Shown piece by piece: positions 44,527 through 56,807 of a stretch of 64,000 nt of DNA. Position 1 is the stretch's first letter. Each line of letters begins with the position of its first letter. Made by a program: the position numbers and the translations under genes. The notes under the pieces were generated by a model. It saw only the letters and a program-made list of their open reading frames with translations, did no database searches and was not told where the DNA came from. Source of the DNA: Apium graveolens (lineage: Eukaryota > Streptophyta > Magnoliopsida > Apiales > Apiaceae); the NCBI RefSeq assembly GCF_009905375.1, contig NC_133647.1, positions 46,930,506-46,994,505 of the forward strand, read 5' to 3'.

Positions 44527-44866
44527 TTCTTATTTTTAAATCATTGTCGGTTCGTGCTACAGCCGAGGGCTTTGATTTTGAAATAAGAAATACTTGTCTA
44601 TTACATAGAGATGTGTACATTGAATTAGAATCTAAAGGTCGGTACGTGCCACAGCCGTGGGCCGTTGGAGACTGATTCAATTATACGGAATGTTGGGTTA
44701 GACTTGACTTAGAATATTGAGTTTGTCATGCCACAGCCGTGACTCAAGTATTCAAGAGGCTAAAGTTTGATTAGGGAATAACATAAGATGTAATTGACAA
44801 GAGTTGTCTGCCTATTGAACATTACATGGCGGTTCGTGCCACAGCCGAGGTTGTGTGATGGAATGT
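44527..44866 (+). repeat. Four stem-loops with the shared apical sequence CGTGCCACAGCCG
   Basis: The shared core starts at 44553, 44645, 44727 (CATGCC variant) and 44835. Each is enclosed by different but pairing arms: 44527-44543 with 44573-44589 (15 pairs, one wobble, one mismatch), 44619-44625 with 44675-44681 plus inner pairs, 44712-44722 with 44742-44753 (11 pairs, one bulge), 44819-44823 with 44862-44866 plus inner pairs. Inner CGG/CCG pairs close three of the loops. Confidence 0.7.
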
Positions 44867-45049
44867 AGGATCCCTATTCCCACTAGCATTATGAATGCTT
44901 AATTTTTCACGTAGGGGATTGAATAAATTAGATAAACTAGTGGGAACCACTTATGAATAAAGACCCAATTCATATAGTGTTTTGAAATGAAATTGAATAT
45001 TTGCTAAGTGTTGTTATGTGTTTATCATTTACAGATTTACTATATTATA

Positions 45050-45370
45050 TCTTCTGCACTATCACTCAAGAGCATACTAGATGCTCACAAGTTGACTGAT
45101 CCTAATTTAACTGTATGCTTTCACTGTAACAAGTTAGGGCACTGGAAGAGAAACTGCAAGGTTTACCTTGCAGAATTGAAGAAGAGGAAGGGTAGTAATA
45201 CTACCGCTTCTGATTCAGGCATGTTCATGATCGAAGTTAATATGTCACTAGGTCAAATTTCTACTTGGGTATTAGATACCGCCTGTGGTTCTCATATTTG
45301 CAATTCGTTGCAAGGACTAAAGGGAAGTAGGAATCTTGAAAAAGATGAGGTGATTCTACGTATGGGAAAT
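45050..45370 (+). pseudogene. gag-pro: Copia 2 gag (internally deleted) and start of protease
   Basis: The frame reads SALSLKSILDAHKLTDPN, which resembles the first residues of gag in this Copia group. It jumps directly to the zinc knuckle CFHCNKLGHWKRNC, so the roughly 200-residue gag middle is missing, in frame. The protease begins with WVLDTACGSHICNSLQGL, where relatives have DTGCGSH or DTGA (here Thr-Ala). No clear ATG at the expected start. The frame is interrupted after RMGN by Gypsy A' and resumes at 56803. Confidence 0.8.
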
Positions 45371-45661
45371 TGTAACACCCCCAGATCCGGGGTCGGGGAT
45401 CCGGGTCGTCACGGTCTTTCTTTCCACAATATCACTTCACTTAATTAATAAAAATTAACCTTATGTTGTGACCCCACACTAACACACACCACAACCCGTT
45501 ATAGTCTCAGAGATGAAATTGAAATAAGTACAAGTCTTTGAATCCACAATTTAAAAGTTATTACAACCCAAAATGATTACTTGATAATTTACAGTTAATT
45601 GCCATTATCTGCCACAAGTTATAATTATACATAATTGATTCTCAAAAGTAGATGGTCTGAT

Positions 45662-45763
45662 CTACAATAAATCTACCTCTGTAGCTATAGCAGCTACAAC
45701 ATCATTGGGAAGGCGCGAGACGCTTCCCACGCGCTTGCGCTGGGTCTGCTGGAGTCTGGCCAT
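45662..45763 (-). CDS. 33-codon ORF inside the Gypsy A' 3' LTR
   Basis: Same length and position as the ORF in the Gypsy A LTRs, beginning MARLQQTQRKRVG and ending EVDLL, with Ser, Asn and Thr in place of Pro, Val and Ala. The equivalent part of the other A' LTR is deleted. A short basic peptide without known domain; may be a leader ORF or chance. Confidence 0.35.
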   Translation of the reverse strand: MARLQQTQRKRVGSVSRLPNDVVAAIATEVDLL

Positions 45764-46936
45764 CTTTCCTAACTGTTGTTGTGTGATGAAGAAATAAAGC
45801 AAGAGTGAGCCTGACAGCTCGCAAGATAATATGTAGTGATAACAATAATATAAGTATCTAAATGGATACTTACTAGAATCTTTTATCAAGTGTAAGATAA
45901 TTACTTACTAGATATAAGTAAAAACAAGGGATGAAGTTACCAAATACTTCCCTATACTTATATCATTTATAAAGCTACTTGAACTACCACTGTTCAAAGT
46001 ATTAAGAGTTTTCAACAGTTCATCACATAGATGAGACTACAAGACAAGATTTGAATAGATTAAATCTTTGAAATATTATTAAAGGAAATGAAGTCATGAT
46101 ATACTTCATTAAGTTCTGATATATATATATATATATATCCACATATACATCTTCTTTATACAATTTCCTGAAAACCTCTGTCATGTAAAGTATGAACAGA
46201 GTTTGAAATATCCAATAAATTTGGAAAGGAAAAGAATTTTGGCATAAACCAGATATCTTGCTGATCAGGCAAAGATACCCATAAGTAACCTTTTCTACTA
46301 GTAGATGGACGAATTCCCCACTGGTCATCACCCTGGTCTCAATAGGACCTTATGCTGGACTGCCACTCAGCCACTTATGCATTTGATGGACTCCCACTGA
46401 GCCACTTACACTATTATGGACGCCCACTGAGCCCATGTTGCTTATGTCGACTCAATAGATGGACTTACTTCCCGAACGTTGGGTAAGTAATCAAGTCATT
46501 TACCAAAACTGCAACCGTGTTGCCAATATAAAATACACCACAGAGCCGGATCCCTCAGGTTTTGAGCGAGTATTTAAATCCCCTTAAAAAGGAAGATCTT
46601 AAATATAAAAATGAGTTTTGGGATCCGCTCTAACTTTTAAAAATCATTTTGAAGACTCGAAAACACTTTATAGAGTGTTTGGAGTAAAGCTGATTTAATG
46701 AAGTAAATCAGTCCCCAGAATATTTAGAAAATGACTGAATATTATTATTTAAATATTATTCCCATAAAGAATAATCTTTATAAAAATAATTGAAGTAGAA
46801 GTTTTAAAACTTATACTTGAAACGAGTATTAAATAACCAAAGATATACTTATATGAAAGTACTATCTTTATTTGAATAATCAAAAATAAGTTTGATTATT
46901 TACACCTTATTCTTTAATAAAATAAAGAACAAATCT

Positions 46937-47150
46937 CAGCAAATAATCGGAGTCATAGATCCTCAAATGAATATTCAAAAATATTCATTAAATAATATAA
47001 ACTGAGTCATAAGCCCTCGAATGAAAATTCAAATAATATTCAGATAATAAAATGAAAGGAGTCATAAGTCCTCGAATGAATATTCAAAATAATATTCATT
47101 TAATATAAAGGAGCCATACGCCTTCGAATAATATTCGAAATAATATTCTA
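46937..47150 (-). repeat. 55-bp-type tandem repeat, about four copies, in the A' 3' LTR
   Basis: Inverse-complement units of the array in Gypsy A, with only about four diverged copies. The second A' LTR has the same array at 54394-54606. Confidence 0.75.
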
Positions 47151-49232
47151 TAATAAAATAAAGTTAAAGTTATCGAATAAACCTTATTCGATTAATAGTT
47201 TTGAAAACTATGACCATATATATATATATATATAAGTATATATATATATATTTATATCCATATATACAAAAATCTACTCGGGATCCTCGACTCCCGGTTT
47301 TAGAAAATATTTTCACCTTTGGGTCCCTGTACTAAGGGTATATGCAAATTACCGCTGTCCTCTAGCATAGGTATTATCAACTGAATCAACAGATATATAT
47401 GGAAAGAATACGAAACAGGCACGCATATATATATACCATAGCAGCATGCTTCAATATATTGCAACATTTGCTAATTAACCAACATGCATCTATCGCAAGA
47501 TAATGCAAATACATATATACATCACAACAACAGTTATAACTAGTAGAAAACTTCCCTGAGTGACTTGGGGTGATAAAAGGCTCGGTACGAGTCTGGTAAC
47601 CTATAAACAACAAGTAAGTTGGAATTAAACCAAAGTCACTTGTAAATCTATACTTTAACTAACTTAGACTCTAACGCTTGTTTTGCGCTTACTGATTTGC
47701 TTAAGTCACTCGGGTACCCTCGGCTCCACCATTTTTAATAATTTAACCTTTACGAGTTTTAAGGCGATTCCTTCGCGAGTGTCTTACCAACTGCCTAACA
47801 CACTTACCATAAATGTTTCATACATTAATTAACCCTTTTTGGTCTTTAACCTATGTTTCAAAGTAAGGCGAGGGGAAAAGTTTCGTTCGCGAAACGCCGT
47901 TACTTGAAACGGTCGTTTCTCCTAAACCGTGCATCGGAATCGAACGAACTACATATCAAAACGAAGCTCGTAACATGAGCTATCTAAACATGGCAGTGGT
48001 CATAATCTAGCAGGGGGTTCTCGGGTCCTAATGTGATGCACAAAAACAGTCCAAAGAAAATCGGACGTTACGACGGCTATGTTTACGCGATTTCCAAATT
48101 TTAAACCATTCAAAACCATCCCAATTCAACCTCAAATCCAACATACAACCAACATCCATCCTTATCACATCATAACAACCCCAACCAATTCAATTTTAAC
48201 ATTCATACTTATGCCTAAGCTTAACTTTAATCATACTTAAGTTCTTTTAATCAAAACCACAACATTTACCATTCCATTTCACTACCATTTCAAATCCCAA
48301 ACTCTAATCACAACAACAAGCTACAATATCACCCTACTAATCAAAATCATCTTATAGTACATAGGAATCTAGGGTTTGGAGATGATATACCTTCCTTGAA
48401 GTGGTGGGAGGAGCTAGGAAGCCTTAAGAAGCTTTGAGAAGTCTTAGGAATGCTTGGATCTTCAAGGAAAACAAGAAAAATTTCAAGTTAAAAACTTGAA
48501 AACACTATTCATAGTCTTCTTCTTTGATTAAATGAAAAAGACGGAGAAGGAATTGATGTCTTAAACTCATAATATAGCCCTAACTAAGCATGAAGATGAT
48601 TAGGGAATTAACTCACCAATTTAGGAAGCTTGGATCTTGAATTTTTGAAATTTCTTGCCTTTTGAATAGTAAAAAGCCGAGAGCTATCAAGAACAAGCCT
48701 TGGTTTCTTTTTGATTTTGATGAAAAATGATTTTGCTTGGCTTGGTTGATTTGTTTTTGTGTTTGATTTAGTCAATTACCTTGTTGCCCTTGAATTTGTG
48801 TGGTTCTCATTCAACCACACCTCCTTCCTTCCCATGTCATGCTTGTGTCATCCTCATGATGTCATCCTCCCCTCCTTGTCCCCTTCTCATTGGTTGGGTG
48901 ACATCATCCTCTCTAATCCCTTTGATTAACTTCCTAATTGTTTGCTTAATGACCGCTAATCTATTATACGGTTCGCTTAACTTTTGTTTTCGTTTATCGT
49001 TTGAAGGATCATACCCGGGATCTTATTACTTAGGTTCCCTTAACCTTTCTCAATACATTATATTTCTTTTTATGATCCTCTATCATAATCCTTTAATTTA
49101 AATCCTTTTTATCCTGTTACCTTATACTCAATTCTCTCCGTATCTAGTGGATTTCCGGGAAAAACCAAAGTGTTCGGAATTGGATTCTGACGATCTTTAC
49201 ATACACTTATATACTACATAGAGTACTAATAA

Positions 49233-50324
49233 GGCATCCCGATGATACTTCCTTAGCATTGACACATGGAACACATTATGAACTTGTTACAAATTAGGGG
49301 GTAGGGCTAGCTCGTAAGCTAACTTTCCAATCCGTCTTAATATCTCAAAAGGTCCAATGTATCTTGGGCTTAGTTTTCCTTTCCTTCCGAACCTCATTAA
49401 TCCCTTCCAAGGGGATACCTTTAGCAGTACTAAGTCCCCGACTTCATATTCCTTGTCCTTTCGGGTTAGGTCTGCATATTTCTTCTGTCAGTCTTGGGCT
49501 GCTACAAGCCGTCCTCTGATGAGATCCACTATATCTTTGGTCCTTTGGACCACTTCGGGTCCGAGCATCTTCCGCTCTCTTACTTCATCCCAGTATAAGG
49601 GAGATCGATACCTTCTTCCGTACAGGGCCTCATAAGGCGGCATTCCGATGCTAGCATGAAAGCTATTGTTATAAGAAAACTCGATCAACGGCAAGTGATC
49701 ATCCCAACTCCCTTTAAAGTCTATTGCACAGACTCTCAACATATCCTCTAGTGTCTGGATGGTCCTTTCACTCTGCCCATCCGTATGGGGATGGTACGCG
49801 GTACTCATATTTAACTTGGTCCCCGCACATTCCTGAAAGCTCCTCCAAAATCTGGAGTTGAACCAGGGGTCTCGGTCTGAGACAATGGACGCTGGGACTC
49901 CATGTCGCGTCACTATTTCCTTAAGGTAAATGTCCACCAGTCTATCGACTGTGTATCTCTCATTGATAGGAATGAAATGAGCTAACTTTGTCAGTCGGTC
50001 TATAATTACCCAAATGGCGTCGTGATTGGCTTTCGTCATTGGCAATCCTACAACAAAATCCATCGCTATCTGTTCCCATTTCCATTCGGGAATCTCCAGG
50101 GGTCGTAAGAGTCCACTGGCTCTCTGGTGCTCTGCCTTTACCCTTTGGCAAGTCAAACATTTGCTTACCCATTCTGCTACGTCCCTCTTCATGTTGGGCC
50201 ACCAGTAATATTCCTTCAAATCCCTATACATCTTGGTACTTCCCGGGTGAATGGAATACCTTGAACTATGGCTTTCATCCAATATCTCATCTTTAAGCTC
50301 TTGAACATTCGGAACCCAAATCCG
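49233..50324 (-). pseudogene. Gypsy A' integrase, truncated at its C-terminus
   Basis: Read from 50324 down: [20 protein letters not shown], zinc domain end CLTCQRVKAEH, then the catalytic core with MDFVVGLP, VSDRDPWFNSRFW and AYHPHTDGQSERTIQT (D, D, E all present) and IGMPPYEALYGRRYRSP. A one-base shift near 50325 separates it from RNase H. A TGA after LVAAQD at about 49488 and a TAA after LPPNL at about 49305 interrupt the C-terminal module (FGRKGKLSPRYIGPF, HVSMLRKYH). At about 49232 it runs into LTR sequence, so the chromodomain-like end and polypurine tract are gone. Confidence 0.88.
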
Positions 50325-52015
50325 TAGGAGTACCTCATTATCCCTTTATCTTCTTTCTCAGTATGGACCTCCTCTCCAGTCATTGACTCTCTGCCTTCAT
50401 TCATTATTTTCTCCTGGCACAATCTGATCTTTTCCAATAACTCTGGCTGCATTGAGATCTCAAAAAGCTTTTCAGTTCCGGTTCCGGTTACCTTTACTTC
50501 TATTTCCATTCTCTCAAAATCCCTTATCAATTCTTCCGAAGTCGTTATTATTCTGAGTCTTTCCTTTCTACTAAGGGCATCAGCCACCACATTGGCTTTC
50601 CCTGGATGATAGAGAATCTCACAATCATAGTCCTTGATTAGTTCTAACCATCTCCTCTGGCGCATGTTGAGCTCTTTCTGCGTAAATATGTACTTGAGGC
50701 TCTTATGGTCTGTGAAAATCTCGCACTTCTCTCCATACAAGTAGTGCCTCCAAATTTTTAAGGCAAATACTATTGCCGCGAGCTCAAGGTCATGAGTAGG
50801 ATATCTAACCTCGTATTCCTTCAGTTGTCTCGACGCATACACAATCACTTTACCGTGCTGCATAAGCACACATCCTAATCCTTTGTGCGACGCATCACTA
50901 TATATCACAAAATATCCTTTTCCGTCCGGCAATGCCAATACCGGAGCCGTTATCAACCTTTTCTTTAATTCCTGAAAACTGTTCTCGCATTTCTCCGTCC
51001 ATTCAAACTTCTCTGTCTTACGAGTAAGTCGTGTCAAAGGGGCTGCGATCTTCGCAAAGTCCTGTACAAATCTACGATAGTAGCCGGCCAATCCTATGAA
51101 ACTCCTTACCTCTGTGGGTGTGGTTGGCCTTTCCCAATTTGAGACCGCCTCTATCTTGGAGGGGTCGACCAATACTCCTTCTTTATTGATCACATGTCCT
51201 AAAAACTGTACTTCATTCCGCCAGAATTCACACTTCGAGAATTTGGCATATAACTGTTCCTCTCTGAGTATTCCTAGAGCTATCCTCAAATGCTCTGCAT
51301 GTTCTGTCTCAGTCCTTGAGTAGATCAAAATATCATCGATAAAAACTATCACACATTTGTCCAAGTACTTCTTAAATACTCTATTCATTAAATCCATGAA
51401 AGCTGCTGGGGCGTTGGTTAATCCAAAGGACATTACCAAGAACTCATAATGCCCATACCTGGTACGGAACGCTGTCTTGGAAATATCTTCGGGTTTAATC
51501 TTTAGTTGGTGATATCCAGTTCTCAGGTCGATCTTGGAAAAATAAACGGCATCCTTTAGCTGGTCGAACAGATCGTCTATTCTAGGTAATGGGTACCTGT
51601 TCTTTATGGTTAGCTTGTTCAACTCTCGATAGTCTATGCACAGCCTCATGCTCCCATCTTTCTTCTTAACAAATAAAACTGGTGCTCCCCATGGAGACAC
51701 ACTGGGTCTTATCATGCCCTTATCCAAGAGTTCCTGCAATTGGATAGCTAATTCCTTCATTTCTAACGGGGCTAACCGGTAAGGTGCCTTTGTAACTGGC
51801 GCCGTCCCTGGGGCCAACTCAATAGCAAATTCAATCACTCTATCGGGTGGTAATCCCGGAAGGTCTTGTGGGAATACATCTTCAAATTCGTTGACTACTG
51901 GAATATCTTGTAAGTTGGGCACCTCCTTCTGCGTGTCCACCACATAGGCTAGGTAGGCCTCATTTCCTTTTCGTAGCATCCTTCTGGCCTGGGCCATAGT
52001 CAAAAATTTCTGCGT
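50325..52015 (-). pseudogene. Gypsy A' reverse transcriptase and RNase H, largely open
   Basis: From the TAG at 52016-52018 the frame is open for about 560 codons. It has [67 protein letters not shown] and an intact catalytic box [12 protein letters not shown]. RNase H follows: [47 protein letters not shown]. All visible catalytic Asp residues are kept. The frame shifts by one base near 50325, just before the integrase zinc region. Confidence 0.9.
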
Positions 52016-53711
52016 CTACCTCTTTCCTCTAAATATAACTTCCTTCTTCCCTGGGATATTTAGCTTAACTTTCTTCCCTTTACAGTCTATCTGAGCGTCA
52101 TTTCTAGATAGCCAGTCCATTCCCAAAATTACATCAAACTCCCCTAATTTAAAAGGAATCAGATCAACACTAAAAGATTGCTCCCCTATGCCTATCTCAC
52201 AGGCGGGGTGAATCTGGTTAACAGGAATAATTTCATGATTGGCTATTTCTATTTGTAGGGGTTCTATCAAGGGTTCAGCCTTAAGTCTTAACTTACGCGC
52301 AAGGTCCTTTGATATAAAAGATTTAGTTGCTCCCGAATCAAATAAAACATTTGCACTGACTGAATTTAGAGAAAGGGTGCCTGCTATCACATCTGAATCT
52401 TTCATAGCATCCTGGACTGTCATGTTGAAAGTCCTCACAGTAGGTGGCTTATTAGAAGCAGCCCTGCTTGCTCCCGAATCTGCTGGTTTGTTCATTGGGC
52501 ATTCCCTCTTCCAATGACCCGGGCATCCACACTGATGACAAGTGGGGGTTGGAATGACGGCAGGGGTTGATGATGGGCACTTAGTTGAATAGTGGTCTTC
52601 CCGACCGCACTTAAAGCAGGTTACTGGCTTTCCTTTACACTCCCCAGTGTGATTCCTTCCACATATGTTACAGGCTGGCAATGGGGGTCGAGACTGGTTG
52701 GAATAGGACATTCTTGATTTCTGGCCGCCCTGGCTCACACTCACACTCATTGGCCGCTTAAACCCAGTGTTCCTTCCTGGTAGGGACGCTGCTCCTCGAT
52801 TAAATCTAGTTGGGAAGCTCCTTCCTGTGGAACCTCCACCCATGCTCATACTTTTCCTCTTTATTCCTTTCTTCTCTCTTTCCTTATGCATCTGTTCACT
52901 TCCAACTTCTACAATCGTTGCCTTTTGCACCAGAGTGGCATAGTCCGTAAGCTCAAGGATTGCCACCCTATTCTGAATCCACGGTTTCAGTCCCTGCTGA
53001 AACCTCCTAGCTTTCTTTTCCTCGGTGCTCACAAACTCCGGCACAAACCTTGATAACTCAGTAAATTTCGCTTCGTACTCTGCTACAGACAAGTTATTCT
53101 GCTTTAGCTCCAAGAACTTGAGCTCCATCTGGTTTTCCATAAACCTCGGGAAATACTTTCCCAGAAACAACTGACTAAATCTCTCCCAGGTTATAATAGC
53201 ATTTGTCTCCATGTTTTTCTTGGCCTCCCACCAGTAGTTAGCTTCTCATTTCAGAAGGTAGGTAGCAAATACAGTCTTCTGTTCCTCATCGGTACTCAAA
53301 ATCTCAAAAGATTTCTCCATTTCCTTTAACCATGCCCTTGCCTCAACTGGGTCGGCTGATCCGTGGAACTCAGGGGGCTTAAGGGACTTAAAAGCCCTAA
53401 AAGAGTTTGACACAGTATTGTTATTTCCTTGAAGGGGTGGGTTGGGTTGACGTTCCAAATTCTGCCTTAGGAGTTGCATGAACTGGCCCATGGGATCCAT
53501 GCCTGGGTTTGGTACTGGTTGCTCAACCTCGGTTTCTCCTTCTTCAGCCTCTATCTCAAATCCCTCAACATCATATGTTTCCTCTTCCTCTTCATACAGG
53601 GAGTCATCCTGTTCCACATAATCCTCATCTTCCTCTTCACTGTGTTCCTGGTTCCTATCATCCTGGTTATGGCTTCCCTGGTCCTCAGATCCAGGGTTCG
53701 CCCTAGTTCCA
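52016..53711 (-). pseudogene. gag-pro: Gypsy A' gag and protease, two in-frame stops
   Basis: From 53711 down: an acidic N-terminal stretch (QDDSLYEEEEETYDVEG), FRAFKSLKPPEFHGSADPVE, a TGA at 53248-53246 in front of EANYWWEAKKN, then ITWERFSQLFLGKYFP, LKQNNLSVAEYEAKFTELSR, three knuckles (CNICGRNHTGEC, CFKCGREDHYSTKC, CHQCGCPGHWKREC) and the protease VLFDSGATKSFIS with its Asp intact, VILGMDWLSRND. A TAG at 52018-52016 separates it from RT; relatives have Gln there. The true gag start is missing: the frame continues into LTR sequence above 53711. Confidence 0.9.
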
Positions 53712-56700
53712 ATCTTGCTGATCAGGCAAAGATACCCATAAGTAACCTTTTCTACTAGTAGATGGACGAATTCCCCACTGGTCATCACCCTGGTCTCAAT
53801 AGGACCTTATGTTGGACTGCCACTCAGCCACTTATGCATTTGATGGACTCCCATTGAGCCACTTACACTATTATGGACGCCCACTGAGCCCATGTTGCTT
53901 ATGCCGACTCAATAGATGGACTTACTTCCCGAACGTTGGGTAAGTAATCAAGTCATTTACCAAAACTGCAACCGTGTTGCGAATATAAAATACACCACAG
54001 AGCCGGATCCCTCAGGTTTTGAGCGAGTATTTAAATCCCCTTAAAAAGGAAGATCTTAAATATAAAAATGAGTTTTGGGATCCGCTCTAAGTTTTAAAAA
54101 TCATTTTGAAGACTCGAAAACACTTTATAGAGTGTTTGGAGTAAAGCTGATTTAATGAAGTAAATCAGTCCCCAGAATATTTAGAAAATGACTGAATATT
54201 ATTATTTAAATAATATTCCCATAAATAATAATCTTTATAAAAATAATTGAAGTAGAAGTTTTAAAACTTATACTTGAAACGAGTATTAAATAACCAAAGA
54301 TATACTTATATGAAAGTACTATCTTTATTTGAATAATCGAAAATAAGTTTGATTATTTACACCTTATTCTTTAATAAAATAAAGAACAAATCTCAGCAAA
54401 TAATCGGAGTCATAGATCCTCAAATGAATATTCAAAAATATTCATTAAATAATATAAACTGAGTCATAAGCCCTCGAATGAATATTCAAATAATATTCAG
54501 ATAATAAAATAAAAGGAGTCATAAGTCCTCGAATGAATATTCAAAATAATATTCATTTAATATAAAGGAGTCATACGCCTTCGAATAATATTTGAAATAA
54601 TATTCAATAATAAAATAAAGTTAAAGTTATCGAATAAACCTTATTCGATTAATAGTTTTGAAAACTATGACCATATATATATATATAAGGATATATATAT
54701 ATATATTTATATCCATATATACAAAATCTACTCGGGATCCTCGACTCCCGGTTTTAGAAAATATTTTCACCTTTGGGTCCCTGTACTAAGGGTATATGCA
54801 AATTACCGCTGTCCTCTAGCATAGGTATTATCAACTGAATCAACAGATATATATGGAAAGAATACGAAACAGGCATGCATATATATATACCATAGCAGCA
54901 TGCTTCAATATATTGCAACATTTGCTAATTAACCAACATGCATCTATCGCAAGATAATACAAATACATATATACATCACAACAACAGTTATAACTGGTAG
55001 AAAACTTGCCTGAGCGACTTGGGGTGATAAAAGGCTCGGGACGAGTCTGGTAACCTATAAACAACAAGTAAGTTGGAATTAAACCAAAGTCACTTGTGAA
55101 TCTATACTTTAACTAACTTAGACTCTAACGCTTGTTTTGCGCTTACTGATTTGCTTAAGTCACTCGGGTACCCTCGGCTCCACCATTTTTAATAATTTAA
55201 CCTTTACGAGTTTTAAGGCGATTTCTTCGCGAGTGTCTTACCAACTGCCTAACACACTTACCATAAATGTTTCATACATTAATTAACCCTTTTTGGTCTT
55301 AACCTATGTTTCAAAGTAAGGCGAGGGGAAAAGTTTCGTTCGCGAAACGCCGTTACTTGAAACGATCGTTTCTCCTAAACCGTGCATCGGAATCGAACGA
55401 ACTACATATCAAAATGAAGCTCGTAACATGAGCTATCTAAACATGGCAGTGGTCATAATCTAGCAGGGGGTTCTCGGGTCCTAATGTTATGCACAAAAAC
55501 AGTCCAAAGAAAATCAGACGTTACGACGACTATGTTTACGCGATTTCCAAATTTTAAACCATTCAAAACCATCCCAATTCAACCTCAAATCCAACATACA
55601 ACCAACATCCATCCTTATCACATCATAACAACCCCAACCAATTCAATTTTAACATTCATACTTATGCCTAAGCTTAACTTTAATCATACTTAAGTTCTTT
55701 TAATCAAAACCACAACATTTACCATTCCATTTCACTACCATTTCAAATCCCAAACTCTAATCACAACAACAAGCTACAATATCACCCTACTAATCAAAAT
55801 CATCTTATAGTACATAGGAATCTAGGGTTTGTAGATGATATACCTTCCTTGAAGTGGTGGGAGGAGCTAGGAAGCCTTAAGAAGCTTTGAGAAGTCTTAG
55901 GAATGCTTGGATCTTCAAGGAAAACAAGAAAAATTTCAAGTTAAAAACTTGAAAACACTATTCATAGTCTTCTTCTTTGATTAAATGAAGAAGATGGAGA
56001 AGGAATTAATGGCTTAAACTCATGATATAGCCCTAACTAAGCATGAAGATGATTAGGGAATTAACTCACCAATTTAGGAAGCTTGGATCTTGAATTTTTG
56101 AAATTTCTTGCCTTTTGAATAGTAAAAAGCCGAGAGCTCTCAAGAACAAGCCTTGGTTTCTTTTTGATTTTGATGAAAAATGATTTTGCTTGGCTTGGTT
56201 GATTTGTTTTTGTGTTTGATTTAGTCAATTACCTTGTTGCCCTTGAATTTGTGTGGTTCTCATTCAACCACACCTCCTTCCTTCCCATGTCATGCTTGTG
56301 TCATCCTCATGATGTCATCCTCCCCTCCTTGTCCCCTTCTCATTGGTTGGGTGACATCATCCTCTCTAATCCCTTTGATTAACTTCCTAATTGTTTGCCT
56401 AATGACCGCTGATCTGTTATACGGTTCGCTTAACTTTTGTTTTCGTTTATCGTTTGAAGGATCATACCCGGGATCTTATTACTTAGGTTCCCTTAACCTT
56501 TCTCAATACATTATATTTCTTTTTATGATCCTCTATCATAATCCTTTAATTTAAATCCTTTTTATCCTGTTACCTTATACTCAATTCTCTCCGTATCTAG
56601 TGGATTTCCGGGAAAAACCAAAGTGTTCGGAATTGGATTCTGACGATCTTTACATACACTTATATACTACATAGAGTACTAATAATATCCCAGAATATCC

Positions 56701-56802
56701 ATAACAGAACCCCTACATAGTGTGGCGTGAAATGTTTTCTCATTCAGCTAAAACACTATTCACAAGGGTTACAAAAAGTTGAAAATTTTGGGGGTTATTA
56801 CA
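53712..56802 (-). repeat. Gypsy A' 5' LTR, lacking its last 880 bp or so
   Basis: Aligns with 46255-49232 of the other A' LTR with roughly 1% differences and then continues to the true LTR end at 56802 (TGTAATAACC read on the minus strand). At 53712 it joins gag directly; the R-U5 end, primer site and gag start are deleted. It carries the four-copy repeat array at 54394-54606 and a TA tract near 54675-54710. Confidence 0.85.
54394..54606 (-). repeat. 55-bp-type tandem repeat, about four copies, in the A' 5' LTR
   Basis: Counterpart of 46937-47150, same copy number. Confidence 0.75.
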
Positions 56803-56807
56803 GCAAT

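Larger units (their letters stand above)
43115..45049 (+). other. Copia 2 leader between primer site and gag (1.9 kb, non-coding, structured)
   Basis: No frame over about 80 codons and no domain in either direction. The AT-rich text is broken by two clusters of inverted repeats (43703-43803 and 44527-44866). A donor-like AG/GTATTT at 43287 and an acceptor-like TTTACAG ending at 45034, a few bases before gag, would allow a leader intron. Such a long leader is unusual for Copia. Confidence 0.6.
45371..49232 (-). repeat. Gypsy A' 3' LTR, lacking about 115 bp at its 5' end
   Basis: Aligns with the Gypsy A LTR over its length (small ORF, threefold repeat, 55-bp repeat array of about four copies at 46937-47150, TA tract at 47217-47262, donor-like GTGAGT at 48616-48611). 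At about 49232 it changes to integrase sequence, whereas the other copy continues for about 115 bp. Confidence 0.85.
45371..56802 (-). mobile_element. Gypsy element A' (reverse orientation), internally truncated
   Basis: On the minus strand: a 5' LTR remnant (56802-53712), gag-pro, RT-RNase H, integrase, then a 3' LTR lacking its start (about 49232-45371). Outer ends TGTAACACCC and GGGTTATTACA are the LTR termini. The flanks GAAAT (45366-45370) and GCAAT (56803-56807) are the target duplication with one difference. Two deletions removed the primer site plus U5 side of the 5' LTR and the polypurine tract plus first bases of the 3' LTR. The coding region is the best preserved Gypsy polyprotein in the window. 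Confidence 0.88.
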
